DNA of 64,000 bases from Bacteroidia bacterium (GCA_030427905.1 JAUICL010000009.1:1-64000), one strand, 5' to 3'; shown: positions 50,698-60,928, counted from the stretch's first letter. The notes: generated from the sequence alone by a model not told the origin. Numbers and translations: made by a program.

Positions 50698-52764
50698 ATG
50701 AAACATTCTATAATGAGACTCTCAGTCTTTGCTGTTGTGCTGGCTGTTTTGTCTTCTTGCGGTGGTGGAACCGAGAAATCGACTGATACAACTAATCAAA
50801 CAAGTGAAGTGACTTCGGAAAAAGCGTCTACTGACGATTTTCAGTATATGACTGAGCAATTCGCCGACCTTAAGATACTGCGCTATCAGATCCCTGCTTG
50901 GGATGAACTATCAGTTCAAAACAAAAAGCTGGCTTATTACCTTACGCAAGCCGGATTGGCAGGTCGAGATATGATGTACGATCAGAACTACCGTCACAAT
51001 TTGGCCATTCGCCGAGCGCTTGAAAAAGTATACAGTGAGTACGAAGGAGATCGAGAAACGGCTGATTGGAAAGCGATGGAAATCTACTTAAAACGCGTGT
51101 GGTTCTCGAACGGAATTCACCACCATTATTCTTACGAGAAGTTTAAGCCTGAATTTAGCCGTGAATTCTTGGAAACAGCAATGGCTGCCGTTGGGGCAGC
51201 GCTTTCTGATGAAGCCATGCGTGCTGTTTTCGACCCGGAGTTCGACAATAAAAAGGTTAGTAAGGATAGCTCGAAAGATCTCGTATTGAGTAGCGCAGTT
51301 AATTTTTACGATCCAGACATCACCCAGAGTGAAGTGGAAGCTTTTTACGCTAAGCTCGCTGCTAAAAATGATCCAAATCGTCCAGTCTCACTAGGTCTAA
51401 ACTCAAAGCTTGTTCGGGGCGAGAATGGTCTAGAAGAGAAAGTTTGGAAAGCAGGTGGAATGTATTCTGAAGCCATCGAAAAGATAATCTACTGGCTAGA
51501 TTTAGCTGCTACTGTAGCAGAGAACCCGCAGCAAAAGAAAGCGCTCGAATTGCTTTCGAAGTATTACCAAACCGGTAGTCTTAAAGTGTGGGATGACTAC
51601 AATGTAGCTTGGGTTAAAGACACGACGAGTACCGTAGATTATATCAATGGCTTTGTTGAAGTGTACAACGACCCACTCGGCTATCGAGGTTCATTTGAAA
51701 ACATTGTAGAAGTGCGCGACTTAGATGCGTCGGCCAAGATGAAGGTGATCGCCGCGAACGCACAGTACTTCGAAGACAATTCATCGATCATGGATGAGCA
51801 CAAGAAGAAAAACGTGGTTGGAATTTCTTACAATTTCATCAATGTAGTAGGTGAAGCGGGTGATGCTTCTCCGAGCACACCTATTGGTGTAAACCTTCCA
51901 AATGCCAACTGGATTCGCTCAGAGCACGGCTCAAAGTCGGTGAGCCTAGGAAATATTGTAGGAGCTTACGATAAGGCTGGCGCATCTGGAATGTTGGAGG
52001 AGTTTGCCCACGATGAAAAAGAAATCGAGTTGGCCAAGAAGTACGGGAAGCAGGCTGACAAGCTTCATACGGCGCTACACGAAGTGATTGGGCATGCTAG
52101 TGGCCAACTAAATCCTGGCGTAGGGACACCTAAGGAAACGATGAAAAACTATGCTTCGACGCTAGAAGAGGGAAGGGCTGACCTGGTAGCCTTGTACTTT
52201 ATGCTCGATCCCAAGCTGATCGAACTCGGTGTGATGGAAGACTTGGACTGTGGACGACATGCCTATGATGATTATATCAAAAACGGAATGATGACCCAGC
52301 TTCGTCGTCTGGAGCCGGGCCAGGTTATAGAAGAAGATCACATGCGAAACCGTCAGTTGGTGGCTTCGTGGGCTTTTGAAAAAGGAGAGCCGGAAAACGT
52401 AATTTCAAAAGTCTCGCGCGATGGGAAGACATATTTCGAGATCAATGATTACGAGAAGCTTCGCGAAATATTTGGTGATCTTTTGAGAGAAATTCAGCGC
52501 ATCAAGTCCGAAGGAGACTACGAAGCTGGAAAAGCGCTAGTAGAAGGTTATGGTGTTCAAGTTGATCCAGAGATCCACGCTGAAATGTTGGAGCGTTCAG
52601 CCCAATTCAATTCAGCTCCTTACGGTGGCTTCATTAATCCGAACCTCGTTCCAAAGATGGAGAATGGTGAGATTGTGGATGTCGAAGTGAAATACCCAGA
52701 CAACTTCGCCAATCAAATGTTACACTACGCAGCGATGTACACCACATTGCCTGATGTAAACTAA
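50698..52764 (+). CDS. Dipeptidyl-peptidase III-like lipoprotein (peptidase family M49)
   Basis: A 688-residue lipoprotein (lipobox VLSSC). The M49 zinc motif HExxxH is H461-E462-V-I-G-H466 (LHEVIGHASGQ), and the third ligand lies in EEGRAD at about 490-495. Family enzymes remove dipeptides from the N-terminus of short peptides. The lipid anchor suggests a role outside the inner membrane, unlike cytosolic DPP III of eukaryotes. Monocistronic, with a terminator 24 bases past the stop. Confidence 0.95.
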   Translation: MKHSIMRLSVFAVVLAVLSSCGGGTEKSTDTTNQTSEVTSEKASTDDFQYMTEQFADLKILRYQIPAWDELSVQNKKLAYYLTQAGLAGRDMMYDQNYRHNLAIRRALEKVYSEYEGDRETADWKAMEIYLKRVWFSNGIHHHYSYEKFKPEFSREFLETAMAAVGAALSDEAMRAVFDPEFDNKKVSKDSSKDLVLSSAVNFYDPDITQSEVEAFYAKLAAKNDPNRPVSLGLNSKLVRGENGLEEKVWKAGGMYSEAIEKIIYWLDLAATVAENPQQKKALELLSKYYQTGSLKVWDDYNVAWVKDTTSTVDYINGFVEVYNDPLGYRGSFENIVEVRDLDASAKMKVIAANAQYFEDNSSIMDEHKKKNVVGISYNFINVVGEAGDASPSTPIGVNLPNANWIRSEHGSKSVSLGNIVGAYDKAGASGMLEEFAHDEKEIELAKKYGKQADKLHTALHEVIGHASGQLNPGVGTPKETMKNYASTLEEGRADLVALYFMLDPKLIELGVMEDLDCGRHAYDDYIKNGMMTQLRRLEPGQVIEEDHMRNRQLVASWAFEKGEPENVISKVSRDGKTYFEINDYEKLREIFGDLLREIQRIKSEGDYEAGKALVEGYGVQVDPEIHAEMLERSAQFNSAPYGGFINPNLVPKMENGEIVDVEVKYPDNFANQMLHYAAMYTTLPDVN

Positions 52765-52788
52765 TTGAATAAGACACATAGAATCAAG

Positions 52789-52815
52789 AAGGAGCAGGTG
52801 ACTGCTCCTTTTTTT
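52789..52815 (+). terminator. Intrinsic terminator after the DPP III gene
   Basis: AAGGAGCAG / CTGCTCCTT with GTGA loop, then T7. Confidence 0.93.
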
Positions 52816-52934
52816 ATGCAGTAGATATTTTTTCATGATAAAGCCTGATTCTCTTATAGCCGTGATCAGACAGGCCTATTGATGACTTACAGGTAAAGCG
52901 CTAGAAAACTTCATGTACCCGCGGAATTAGCCTT

Positions 52935-53753
52935 CTACTCCGTCTTATACAAATGCACATCCCGTTGCGGGAATGGAATGGTGACTCCGTTTTTATCGAA
53001 CGATTTTTTCACTGCTTCAGTAATCGTCATTTTCGCGTTCCAGTAATTCGCAGTTTTCGTCCAAATCCAAGCATTAAAGTTCACCGAGCTGTCGCCCAGT
53101 TCATTGACGAAAACGGCCGGTTCAGGTGTTTTGAGTACCCATTCGCTTTGATCTAGTACTTCTTGAATACACTTTCTGGCCAGATCGATATCATCTTTAT
53201 ACCCGATTCCAAATTTGAGATCGAGCCTACGGGTATTGTTGAAACTATAGTTGGTGATGGAGTTATTGCTCAAAGTTCCATTTGGAATCATGATTTCTTG
53301 GTTCTGGAAGGTGGTGATGTAGGTATAGAAAATCCGGATTTCTCGCACAATACCGTCATGAGACCCCGTATGAATATAGTCACCAACTTTGAATGGCTTG
53401 AGCAAGAGAATCAGGACCCCACCGGCAAAATTTGCCAAACTACCTTGTAGGGCTAGGCCTGCCGCAAATCCACCAGCACCCAGAAGGGCAAATAGGGAAG
53501 TCATTTTAATACCGATATAGCTCGCGGCCGTGACAATTACCAATCCGTATAGCGCAACTCGCGTAACAGAAATGATAAATGGCCGCACCGTTGGGTCAAC
53601 ATCTCGCTTGACCATCCGGGTCTGAAGCAATCTTACTAGAATTTTGCTCAATGCAAACCCAATAATGAGAATGGCAAGGAAGGCTGTGATCTTCCAAGCA
53701 TTGTCAAGTACAAGTTCCCAAGCGCTTATGAGTAGGTCCTTGGCGTGATTCAT
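52935..53753 (-). CDS. Mechanosensitive ion channel, MscS family
   Basis: A 272-residue inner-membrane channel, the closest in length to E. coli MscS. Helices at about 15-38, 55-76 and 82-110. The pore region FALLGAGGFAAGLALQGSL followed by ANFAGGVLILLLKPFKVGDYI is canonical. The vestibule has YITTFQNQEIMIPNGTLSNN. Single gene upstream of fabH, divergent from it. Confidence 0.95.
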   Translation of the reverse strand: MNHAKDLLISAWELVLDNAWKITAFLAILIIGFALSKILVRLLQTRMVKRDVDPTVRPFIISVTRVALYGLVIVTAASYIGIKMTSLFALLGAGGFAAGLALQGSLANFAGGVLILLLKPFKVGDYIHTGSHDGIVREIRIFYTYITTFQNQEIMIPNGTLSNNSITNYSFNNTRRLDLKFGIGYKDDIDLARKCIQEVLDQSEWVLKTPEPAVFVNELGDSSVNFNAWIWTKTANYWNAKMTITEAVKKSFDKNGVTIPFPQRDVHLYKTE

Positions 53754-53916
53754 TGTTCAAAATTTTCGTCGAAGATAGCAATGTTCAATGCCTTATCGTA
53801 TGCTTTGCATACTATCTCAAGAACTACTAAATTGGGTGCCGAAATTATTTAGATTGGGGGTTGGGGAAGGAGCGATCCTGATTCAATCTCTTCATCTTGG
53901 TTAACTGAAAAAAGCC

Positions 53917-54921
53917 ATGTATCAAACCGTAATAAAAGGAGTAGGACACTTTCTGCCAGATAGGGTTGTTACCAATAGAGATCTGGAATCGATGATGGAT
54001 ACCACGAATGAGTGGATTGTAGAACGAACTGGTATTCAAGAACGACGATGGGTGGAAGAAGGCGATGGAAATACCACATCAGCCATGGGCGTGAAAGCTG
54101 CTAAAATGGCCATTGAGCAAGCTGGACTTTCAAAGGACGATATTGATTACATTATTTTTGCGACACTTTCACCTGATTATTATTTCCCTGGTTCAGGGGT
54201 GCTTGTTCAGCGCGATTTGGAAATTGGTACAGCCGGTGCCCTTGATATTCGAAACCAGTGTTCGGGATTTGTTTACGGGCTATCCATCGCAGATCAATTC
54301 ATCAAAACGGGGATGTATAAAAACATTCTACTCATTGGGAGTGAATTGCACAGTGGTGCCTTAGATAAAACGACACGAGGACGCTCTGTGTCTGTTATTT
54401 TTGGAGATGGCGCAGGGGCCATGGTTTTGTCGCGGTCGGAAGGAAAAGGTGGAGTCTTAGCCACATCGATGCACTCAGAAGGTGCGTACGCCGAAGAGTT
54501 AGCTATTATTGGGCCTGCTACCAATAGATGGGTCGATCAAATTATTGAAGAGAACAATCCTGAGGATCCAACATATCGCCCGTACATGAATGGAAATTTT
54601 GTGTTTAAGAACGCCATTGTGCGAATGACCGAAGCCATTTATGAAGTTTTGACCAAAACAGGGAAATCACCAGAAAATATCGATTTGCTTATTCCGCATC
54701 AGGCCAATTTGCGAATCAGTCAAATGGTGCAGCGACAACTCAAGTTAGCTGACGACCAAGTGTACAACAACATAATGCGCTACGGAAATACGACAGCTGG
54801 ATCTATTCCGATTGCCTTAAGTGAAGCTGTTCAGGAAGGAAAACTCAAAGAAGGAGACCTACTCTGTTTGGCTGCATTTGGTTCAGGATTTACTTGGGGT
54901 AGTGCCTTGATCGAGTGGTAG
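53917..54921 (+). CDS. fabH: 3-oxoacyl-ACP synthase III family protein
   Basis: A 334-residue condensing enzyme. The catalytic triad is C115 (IRNQCSGFVYGL), H261 (LIPHQANLRIS) and N291 (RYGNTTAGSIP). Active-site geometry fits ketoacyl-ACP synthase III, which starts fatty acid synthesis by joining acetyl-CoA with malonyl-ACP. It is not beside plsX or rpmF as the housekeeping fabH usually is, so it may be a second copy with other substrate specificity; the symbol is therefore a family-level assignment. The stop is one base from the convergent uvrB stop. Confidence 0.88.
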   Translation: MYQTVIKGVGHFLPDRVVTNRDLESMMDTTNEWIVERTGIQERRWVEEGDGNTTSAMGVKAAKMAIEQAGLSKDDIDYIIFATLSPDYYFPGSGVLVQRDLEIGTAGALDIRNQCSGFVYGLSIADQFIKTGMYKNILLIGSELHSGALDKTTRGRSVSVIFGDGAGAMVLSRSEGKGGVLATSMHSEGAYAEELAIIGPATNRWVDQIIEENNPEDPTYRPYMNGNFVFKNAIVRMTEAIYEVLTKTGKSPENIDLLIPHQANLRISQMVQRQLKLADDQVYNNIMRYGNTTAGSIPIALSEAVQEGKLKEGDLLCLAAFGSGFTWGSALIEW

Positions 54922-54922
54922 C

Positions 54923-56932
54923 CTAGCGTTCTTCAACCAATTTCTGAAGAGAAAACAGTTCATCGCGCAGGCGAGCCGCTTCCATAAAATCTTGGTCTTT
55001 AGCTGCTTTCTTCATTTTCTTTCGCGTCGCGTCAATCGACTTCTCCAGATCTTCCTGCTTCATGTACTTCATCACAGGGTCAGCGGCTATCGAATTGGGT
55101 TCCGGCTCGACGTATGGTTTTGGTTCATTTTCTGACCCCGAAGTAATGATGGCGCTACCCTTGGCTTTGACGATTTGCGTTGGTGTGATTCCGTTTTCTT
55201 CATTGTAGTTTGTCTGTTTGATCCGTCTTCGCTCAGTTTCGTCAATGGTTTTCTGCATACTGTTTGTCATCCGATCGGCGTACATGATTACCATTCCATT
55301 CACATTTCGCGCAGCTCTCCCTACCGTCTGCACCAGACTTCGCTCAGAGCGGAGAAATCCTTCCTTGTCGGCATCGAGTATGGCCACAAGGGAAACCTCG
55401 GGCAAGTCCAATCCCTCGCGAAGTAAGTTCACACCAATCAGTACATCGTATACCCCTTCGCGCAAGGCGTTGATAATGTTCACACGATCTAGCGTATCTA
55501 CATCGCTGTGGATATAACTGCATTTGATCCCGACTTTTTCTAGAAACAGCTGAAGCTCTTCGGCCATCCGCTTCGTCAATGTTGTGACCAGAGTGCGTTC
55601 ATTCCGCTTAGTGCGAATATTGATCTCTTCAAGCAGATCATCAATCTGATTAAGGCTTGGCCTTACCTCGATGATTGGATCGAGCAGTCCAGTGGGCCTG
55701 ATGACTTGCTCTACAATGATTCCCTCAGAGCGTTCTAGTTCAAAGTCGGCTGGCGTGGCACTCACGTATAAAGTCTGACCTGTAAGTGATTCAAACTCGT
55801 CAAATTTTAAGGGTCTATTGTCGAGGGCGGCAGGAAGCCTGAAGCCATAGTCTACTAGGTTCACTTTTCGTGAGCGGTCACCGCCATACATGGCACGTAC
55901 TTGCGATACCGTAACGTGGCTCTCATCAATCACCATAAGGTAATCTTCTGGGAAATAATCGAGAAGGCAGAAGGGGCGTTGTCCGGGTTGACGCCGGTCG
56001 AAATAGCGTGAGTAGTTTTCTATACCCGAGCAATACCCGAGCTCTCGCATCATCTCCAAATCGTGGGTGGTGCGTTCTTCTATACGCTGAGCTTCTAAGA
56101 GCTGGCCTTGATCTTTGAAATATTCAACTTGCTCTACCATGTCTTGTTGTATTTCCCAAATGGCCTGATTCAAGGTCTCCTTGGTTGTCACAAACAAGTT
56201 GGCTGGATAGATGTTGATCCGCTCAAATTCGGCAATTGTCTTTCCCGATTGTGGATCAAAACTGCTGATGGCATCTATCTCATCTCCAAAAAATTCGATT
56301 CGTATGCAGTGGTCGGCATAAGCGAGGTAAATATCAACGATATCGCCTTTTACCCTAAATTTCCCACGATCCAGATCAAAATCATTTCGCGAGTACAAAC
56401 TTGCTACCAACAAGTGCAGCAGCGTATTCCGTGCTACAAGTTGGCCTACTTCCAATGGGATTACGCTTTTGTGAAACTCACTCGGGTTCCCAATACCGTA
56501 GATGCAGGAAACCGATGCGACTACTATCACATCTCTTCGACCCGAAAGCAGGGCCGATGTGGCACTCAAACGCAATTTTTCAATCTCGTCGTTTATGCCC
56601 AAATCCTTCTCGATGTAGGTGTTGGATGCTGGAAGGTAGGCTTCTGGCTGGTAGTAGTCGTAATACGATACAAAGTACTCGACCAAATTATCGGGAAAGA
56701 AGGTTTTAAACTCACTGTATAGCTGTGCAGCCAACGTTTTATTGTGCGAAAGAATCAAGGTTGGTCTACCAAGTTCTTGCACTACATTGGCTACTGTAAA
56801 CGTTTTACCAGACCCCGTTACTCCCAGCAGAGTTTGGGCTTTTTGTCCAGAAAGGACGCCTTCTACCAGCTGTCGAATGGCTTCGGGCTGGTCTCCGGTA
56901 GGCTTAAATGACGATGTGAGTTTAAATTCCAT
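54923..56932 (-). CDS. uvrB: Excinuclease ABC subunit B
   Basis: A 669-residue helicase-like subunit of nucleotide excision repair that loads on damaged DNA with UvrA and recruits UvrC. Walker A is [14 protein letters not shown], near residues 39-52, the beta-hairpin region is [12 protein letters not shown], and helicase motifs include [19 protein letters not shown] and [10 protein letters not shown]. The UVR domain that binds UvrC is at the C-terminus ([20 protein letters not shown]). The ATG is just seven bases from a perfect TAGATTTG box, so the mRNA may be nearly leaderless. Confidence 0.98.
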   Translation of the reverse strand: MEFKLTSSFKPTGDQPEAIRQLVEGVLSGQKAQTLLGVTGSGKTFTVANVVQELGRPTLILSHNKTLAAQLYSEFKTFFPDNLVEYFVSYYDYYQPEAYLPASNTYIEKDLGINDEIEKLRLSATSALLSGRRDVIVVASVSCIYGIGNPSEFHKSVIPLEVGQLVARNTLLHLLVASLYSRNDFDLDRGKFRVKGDIVDIYLAYADHCIRIEFFGDEIDAISSFDPQSGKTIAEFERINIYPANLFVTTKETLNQAIWEIQQDMVEQVEYFKDQGQLLEAQRIEERTTHDLEMMRELGYCSGIENYSRYFDRRQPGQRPFCLLDYFPEDYLMVIDESHVTVSQVRAMYGGDRSRKVNLVDYGFRLPAALDNRPLKFDEFESLTGQTLYVSATPADFELERSEGIIVEQVIRPTGLLDPIIEVRPSLNQIDDLLEEINIRTKRNERTLVTTLTKRMAEELQLFLEKVGIKCSYIHSDVDTLDRVNIINALREGVYDVLIGVNLLREGLDLPEVSLVAILDADKEGFLRSERSLVQTVGRAARNVNGMVIMYADRMTNSMQKTIDETERRRIKQTNYNEENGITPTQIVKAKGSAIITSGSENEPKPYVEPEPNSIAADPVMKYMKQEDLEKSIDATRKKMKKAAKDQDFMEAARLRDELFSLQKLVEER

Positions 56933-56939
56933 TGAGTAA

Positions 56940-56947
56940 CAAATCTA
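56940..56947 (-). promoter_or_regulatory. -7 box of uvrB
   Basis: TAGATTTG on the minus strand, exact match to TAnnTTTG, seven bases before the start codon. No SOS-type box is obvious. Confidence 0.5.
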
Positions 56948-57020
56948 GGATTTATCTGCACGTGAATTCTTATTGAATTTCATTTCGTATCTAGCGAAAT
57001 TCAATTGCTACTTTCGCACT

Positions 57021-57317
57021 ATGATTACGAGAATTGTGGAACTGCAAATACAAGCCGAGCAAATAGGCGCTGCCAAGAAATTGCTCGAAGACGTGGCGCC
57101 AAAAGTGAGAAATATGCCCGGCTGCCGACGGTTAGAGATCATGTTTGATATTCATCGAAAGGGAAGGGTTACCACGTATAGTTACTGGGAAAGTGAGACA
57201 AACTTGAATGAGTACCGCGATTCAGACGTGTTCTTGGTCTTTTGGAAAGCCATTAAACCCATGTTTTCAGAAAAGGCAAGGGCGTGGTCTTCAGAACATT
57301 TCATCGTTTTGGAATAG
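57021..57317 (+). CDS. ABM-superfamily (antibiotic biosynthesis monooxygenase-like) protein
   Basis: A 98-residue dimeric alpha/beta-barrel-type protein: MITRIVELQIQAEQIGAAKK, then KVRNMPGCRRLEIMFDI and TTYSYWESETNLNEYRDSDV, the standard ABM strand-helix layout. Members range from monooxygenases to heme-degrading enzymes; no specific role can be read here. Start set at the ATG at 57021, as upstream residues have no similarity. It precedes gldF by 113 bases. Confidence 0.8.
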   Translation: MITRIVELQIQAEQIGAAKKLLEDVAPKVRNMPGCRRLEIMFDIHRKGRVTTYSYWESETNLNEYRDSDVFLVFWKAIKPMFSEKARAWSSEHFIVLE

Positions 57318-57430
57318 GTGGTTGTTCGCGTCGATGATTTCCACATTCAACCGCTCGTAAAACAAGGGTGTTGAACCCGATTTCACCCTTTCAAAAAGTG
57401 TATCTTTATCGGCTTTAATTTTATCGTTCT

Positions 57431-58162
57431 ATGTGGGCTCTCTTTTTGAAAGAGATAAATGGATTTTTGAGTTCTGTCATTGGCTATATCGTCATAGCGG
57501 TGTTTCTATTACTGACAGGCTTGTTTATGTGGGGTTTCCATGGAAATCTTCATGTGCTTGATCAGGGCTATGCCACAATGGATACGCTTTTTTACGTTGC
57601 GCCTTGGGTGTTTATGTTCCTGATCCCAGCAATTACGATGCGTAGCTTTTCGGAAGAAAGAAGAACGGGAACCTTGGAATTGCTGTTCACCAGACCACTA
57701 ACCGATTTTCACATCGTATTCGCAAAATACCTGGCTGGAGTTGGACTTTTAGTGTTGGCGCTACTTCCCACGCTCATCTACTATTATAGTTTGATTGAAT
57801 TGGGCAATCCCGTAGGCAATATCGATCATGGTGGTACCTGGGGCTCATATTTAGGGCTTTTGTTTTTGGGAGCCGGGTTTACGGCTATTGGAGTATTCGC
57901 TTCGTCGATTAGCGATAACCAAGTAGTTGCTTTTATTCTAGCTGCATTCCTATGCTTTATTTGCTACAATGGTTTAGAGCAACTCGCATCCTTCGACCTA
58001 TTTGGGTCCTTCGATCGTGTGATCCAGCAGATCGGTATCGCGGAGCACTACGACTCAATGAGCCGTGGAGTGATCGATACACGCGATGTCATTTACTTTA
58101 TCGCTGTTTCGGGAATCTTTTTGACGCTCACTAGAGCCACGCTTCAAAAATTAAGAGGGTAA
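57431..58162 (+). CDS. gldF: Gliding motility ABC transporter permease GldF
   Basis: A 243-residue membrane protein with six helices. The N-terminus MWALFLKEINGFLSSVIGYI and the stretches AITMRSFSEERRTGTLELLF and TRPLTDFHIVFAKYLAG are typical of GldF/ABC-2 permeases. It works with GldG and the ATPase GldA in Flavobacterium gliding; GldA is not in this window. One-base overlap with gldG. Confidence 0.96.
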   Translation: MWALFLKEINGFLSSVIGYIVIAVFLLLTGLFMWGFHGNLHVLDQGYATMDTLFYVAPWVFMFLIPAITMRSFSEERRTGTLELLFTRPLTDFHIVFAKYLAGVGLLVLALLPTLIYYYSLIELGNPVGNIDHGGTWGSYLGLLFLGAGFTAIGVFASSISDNQVVAFILAAFLCFICYNGLEQLASFDLFGSFDRVIQQIGIAEHYDSMSRGVIDTRDVIYFIAVSGIFLTLTRATLQKLRG

Positions 58163-59898
58163 TGGGGAAGGTGAGAACATACAAATCCAAAGCAGGTCTG
58201 GAAGCCATTTTGGGAGTACTATTTTTTATCCTTCTTGGTTATATCAGCCAGTTTGTTTTTGCCCGCTTTGATTTAACAGAAGAGAAGCGCCATACGCTGA
58301 CGCCGACTACTATCAGAATGGTGGAAGAGCTCGATGATGTGGTTTACGTCAAGGTTTTCCTTGCTGGTGATTTTCCAGCTGACTATCAACGGTTGAGCCA
58401 GGCGATAAGGGAGAAATTGGATGAAATGCGTGCCTATGCAGGTGAAAATATTCAGTACGAGTTTATCAATCCAAGCGAAGCTCCCGATCAGAAATCCCGA
58501 GAAGATATGTACGGGGAGCTCGTCCAAAAGGGATTGCAGTACACGGCTCTACAGATTCGCGAACAGGATGGCGTAAGTGAGAAAATTGTATTTCCTGGGG
58601 CTTTGATTTCCTACGGGGGCAAAGAAGTGCCCCTTCAAATCTTGCAGAACCAACAACGGGTCACCGATGCTGAAATGATCAATCGGACGATCAATAATTT
58701 GGAGTATGCTTTCGTCAATGCCATTCATCAAGTACAGCAGAGTGAAAGACCGAAAGTAGCTTTTATAGAAGGGCATGGAGAGTTGGAATCGATGCAGGTT
58801 CGCGATTTCGAAAATGAACTTTTGAAATACTACGATGTAGAGCGAATCGAAATTGCTGGTATGGTGGATGCCCTCAGCCGGAATGTGGCTGGAAAGGGTA
58901 AACGTGAGAATAGATATGACGCCATCATTGTAGCGAAGCCCACGGAGCCTTTCGACGAGCAAGACAAGTACATCATCGATCAGTTTGTGATGAATGGGGG
59001 GAAGGTGATGTGGCTGATTGATCCTATGATCATGGAGATGGATAGCTTGAAATCGACTGATTTGGCTATGTCTGTTCCACTCAAGGTGAATTTAGACGAT
59101 ATCTTGTTTAATTACGGCGTTCGATTGAACAGAGACTTGCTGATCGATAGAACTTGTGCCATGATTCCGCTCATGACTGGTCCTCCGGGCAATGAACGAC
59201 AAGAGCTATTTCCGTGGTATTTTCAACCCATCCTTGTTTCCAATAATAGCCACCCAATTACGGCGAATATTGATCCTGTACTAACCGATTTTATAAGCAG
59301 TATAGACACGGTGGCGTCTCCAGGAGTGCGGAAACAGGTGGTAATGACCACATCCCCGTATACACGCATTATGAAATCGCCTGTTCGGGTAAGTCTAAAC
59401 ATAGTTTCGATCAACCCCGATTTCGGAAATTCAAACCGTCCCAACCAGCCCGTGGCTATGTTGCTTGAAGGGGAGTTTAAGTCCAATTTCAAAGACCGAT
59501 TACCTCCAGAGTTTTATGAAGACAACCTCTTGGAGTTTAGAGAGAAAAGTGACTTTACGCGTATGCTTGTCGTATCGGATGGAGACGTGATCAAAAACGA
59601 AGTAAGCCCGGATGGCACGCTGTTCAGACCGCTTGGTTTCGACCCCATTCTAGGGCGCAAGATCTATGGGAACTCAGAGTTTTTGCTCAATGCCGTCAAT
59701 TACCTGCTCGGTGATGCCAGCTTGATAAATGTGCGCTCAAGAAGCGTAATTTTGCGAAAACTAGATGATGAAAAAGTACTCAATCAAGGCGGTTTTTGGC
59801 AGGCGCTGAACATTGCCTTACCCATAGCACTCACCCTGGTTTTTGGAGTTCTTCAATGGGTGATCCGACGCAAGAAGTTTGCTCGTCAAATCAAATAA
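58162..59898 (+). CDS. gldG: Gliding motility ABC transporter substrate-binding protein GldG
   Basis: A 578-residue protein with an N-terminal anchor (ILGVLFFILLGYISQFVF), a large periplasmic domain with FDLTEEKRHTLTPTTIRMVE and KPKVAFIEGHGELESMQVRD, and a C-terminal membrane helix (IALPIALTLVFGVLQWVI). This matches GldG, partner of GldF. The start ATG shares its first base with the gldF stop. The region ends five bases before the DUF4340 gene start, so all three are one operon. Confidence 0.96.
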   Translation: MGKVRTYKSKAGLEAILGVLFFILLGYISQFVFARFDLTEEKRHTLTPTTIRMVEELDDVVYVKVFLAGDFPADYQRLSQAIREKLDEMRAYAGENIQYEFINPSEAPDQKSREDMYGELVQKGLQYTALQIREQDGVSEKIVFPGALISYGGKEVPLQILQNQQRVTDAEMINRTINNLEYAFVNAIHQVQQSERPKVAFIEGHGELESMQVRDFENELLKYYDVERIEIAGMVDALSRNVAGKGKRENRYDAIIVAKPTEPFDEQDKYIIDQFVMNGGKVMWLIDPMIMEMDSLKSTDLAMSVPLKVNLDDILFNYGVRLNRDLLIDRTCAMIPLMTGPPGNERQELFPWYFQPILVSNNSHPITANIDPVLTDFISSIDTVASPGVRKQVVMTTSPYTRIMKSPVRVSLNIVSINPDFGNSNRPNQPVAMLLEGEFKSNFKDRLPPEFYEDNLLEFREKSDFTRMLVVSDGDVIKNEVSPDGTLFRPLGFDPILGRKIYGNSEFLLNAVNYLLGDASLINVRSRSVILRKLDDEKVLNQGGFWQALNIALPIALTLVFGVLQWVIRRKKFARQIK

Positions 59899-59902
59899 CA
59901 AC

Positions 59903-60928
59903 ATGAAAAAACTACTTCCATTACTTTTACTTGTGCTCGTGGCGGGTGCCTTGGCATTTTACTTTTTCGACTCCAATAAGCGGGTAGGTACATCGCATGC
60001 CGCTCAGACTTCTTTCGAAATTGCTGACACAAGCCGTGTCGGGAAGATTTTCATTGCCGATACAAAAGGAAAAACGGTAACCATAGCGAGAGAAGAAGGC
60101 GAGCAATGGACCGTGAATGGGAAGTATCCAGCCCGACCTGATGCCGTCGAAACTTTACTCAAAACTTTCAAGAATGTTTACGTTCAAAGGCCAGTTTCCA
60201 AAGAGTCACAAGAGCAGGTGAATCGCGTGATGGCCGGAGCCAGTAAAAAAGTTGAAATCTATGACCGGAAAGGAAAATGGATTAAAACCTGGTATGTAGG
60301 CCACGCCACCATGGACAAGAAAGGAACGTACATGCTTTTGGAAACACCAAAGTACGGGCGATCGACTGAGCCTTTCATTATGGATATGAAAGGATTCATT
60401 GGGATGTTGAATACGCGGTTTTTTATGGATGAGAACGAATGGCGAAGCGTTGTTATTCTGAAATATGATGAATTGACCATTAAAGAACTCGAAGTGGAGT
60501 ATCCAGGATCTGAAAGCGAATCCTTTAAGATTACCTACGCTGGCGGAAACAATATTCAGCTCTTCCCACATGGAAGCAGCGAATCAATAAACAGATTTGA
60601 CACTACCCTCGTGAAGGATTATTTGCTCAACTTCAAGCTTGCATCATTTGAAAATTACAAGACAGGCCTTTCTGAAGCGCAAGAAGATTCGATTATGCAG
60701 CAATCGCCATTTCAAATTATTCACATTCGGGATAGTGGGGGAGAGCACCACATCAAACTATGGCCCAAAAAAGCTCCTGAAGGCCAAATGAGCGAAGATG
60801 GCCAAACTCCTGCCGTGATTGATATAGAGCGCATTTATGCTGCTACAGAAGAAGGAGAACTTGCGCTAGCCCAACGTTTCGTTTGGGATAAGTTTAGGGC
60901 ACCTATCCAAGCTTTCATTCGTGAGTAA
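59903..60928 (+). CDS. DUF4340 protein of the gldFG operon
   Basis: A 341-residue protein with an N-terminal signal-anchor (LLPLLLLVLVAGALAFYFF) and a beta-rich exported domain (TVTIAREEGEQWTVNGKYPA; ETLLKTFKNVYVQRPVSKES; YDELTIKELEVEYPGSESES; FKLASFENYKTGLSEAQED). DUF4340 genes commonly follow GldG-like ABC components. Probably a periplasmic partner of the GldFG transporter; its job is unknown. Located between gldG and dnaN. Confidence 0.86.
   Translation: MKKLLPLLLLVLVAGALAFYFFDSNKRVGTSHAAQTSFEIADTSRVGKIFIADTKGKTVTIAREEGEQWTVNGKYPARPDAVETLLKTFKNVYVQRPVSKESQEQVNRVMAGASKKVEIYDRKGKWIKTWYVGHATMDKKGTYMLLETPKYGRSTEPFIMDMKGFIGMLNTRFFMDENEWRSVVILKYDELTIKELEVEYPGSESESFKITYAGGNNIQLFPHGSSESINRFDTTLVKDYLLNFKLASFENYKTGLSEAQEDSIMQQSPFQIIHIRDSGGEHHIKLWPKKAPEGQMSEDGQTPAVIDIERIYAATEEGELALAQRFVWDKFRAPIQAFIRE

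Noticed and set aside
56108-56722. Antisense open frame of 204 codons
   Set aside because: Entirely inside uvrB on the opposite strand, no homologous features.
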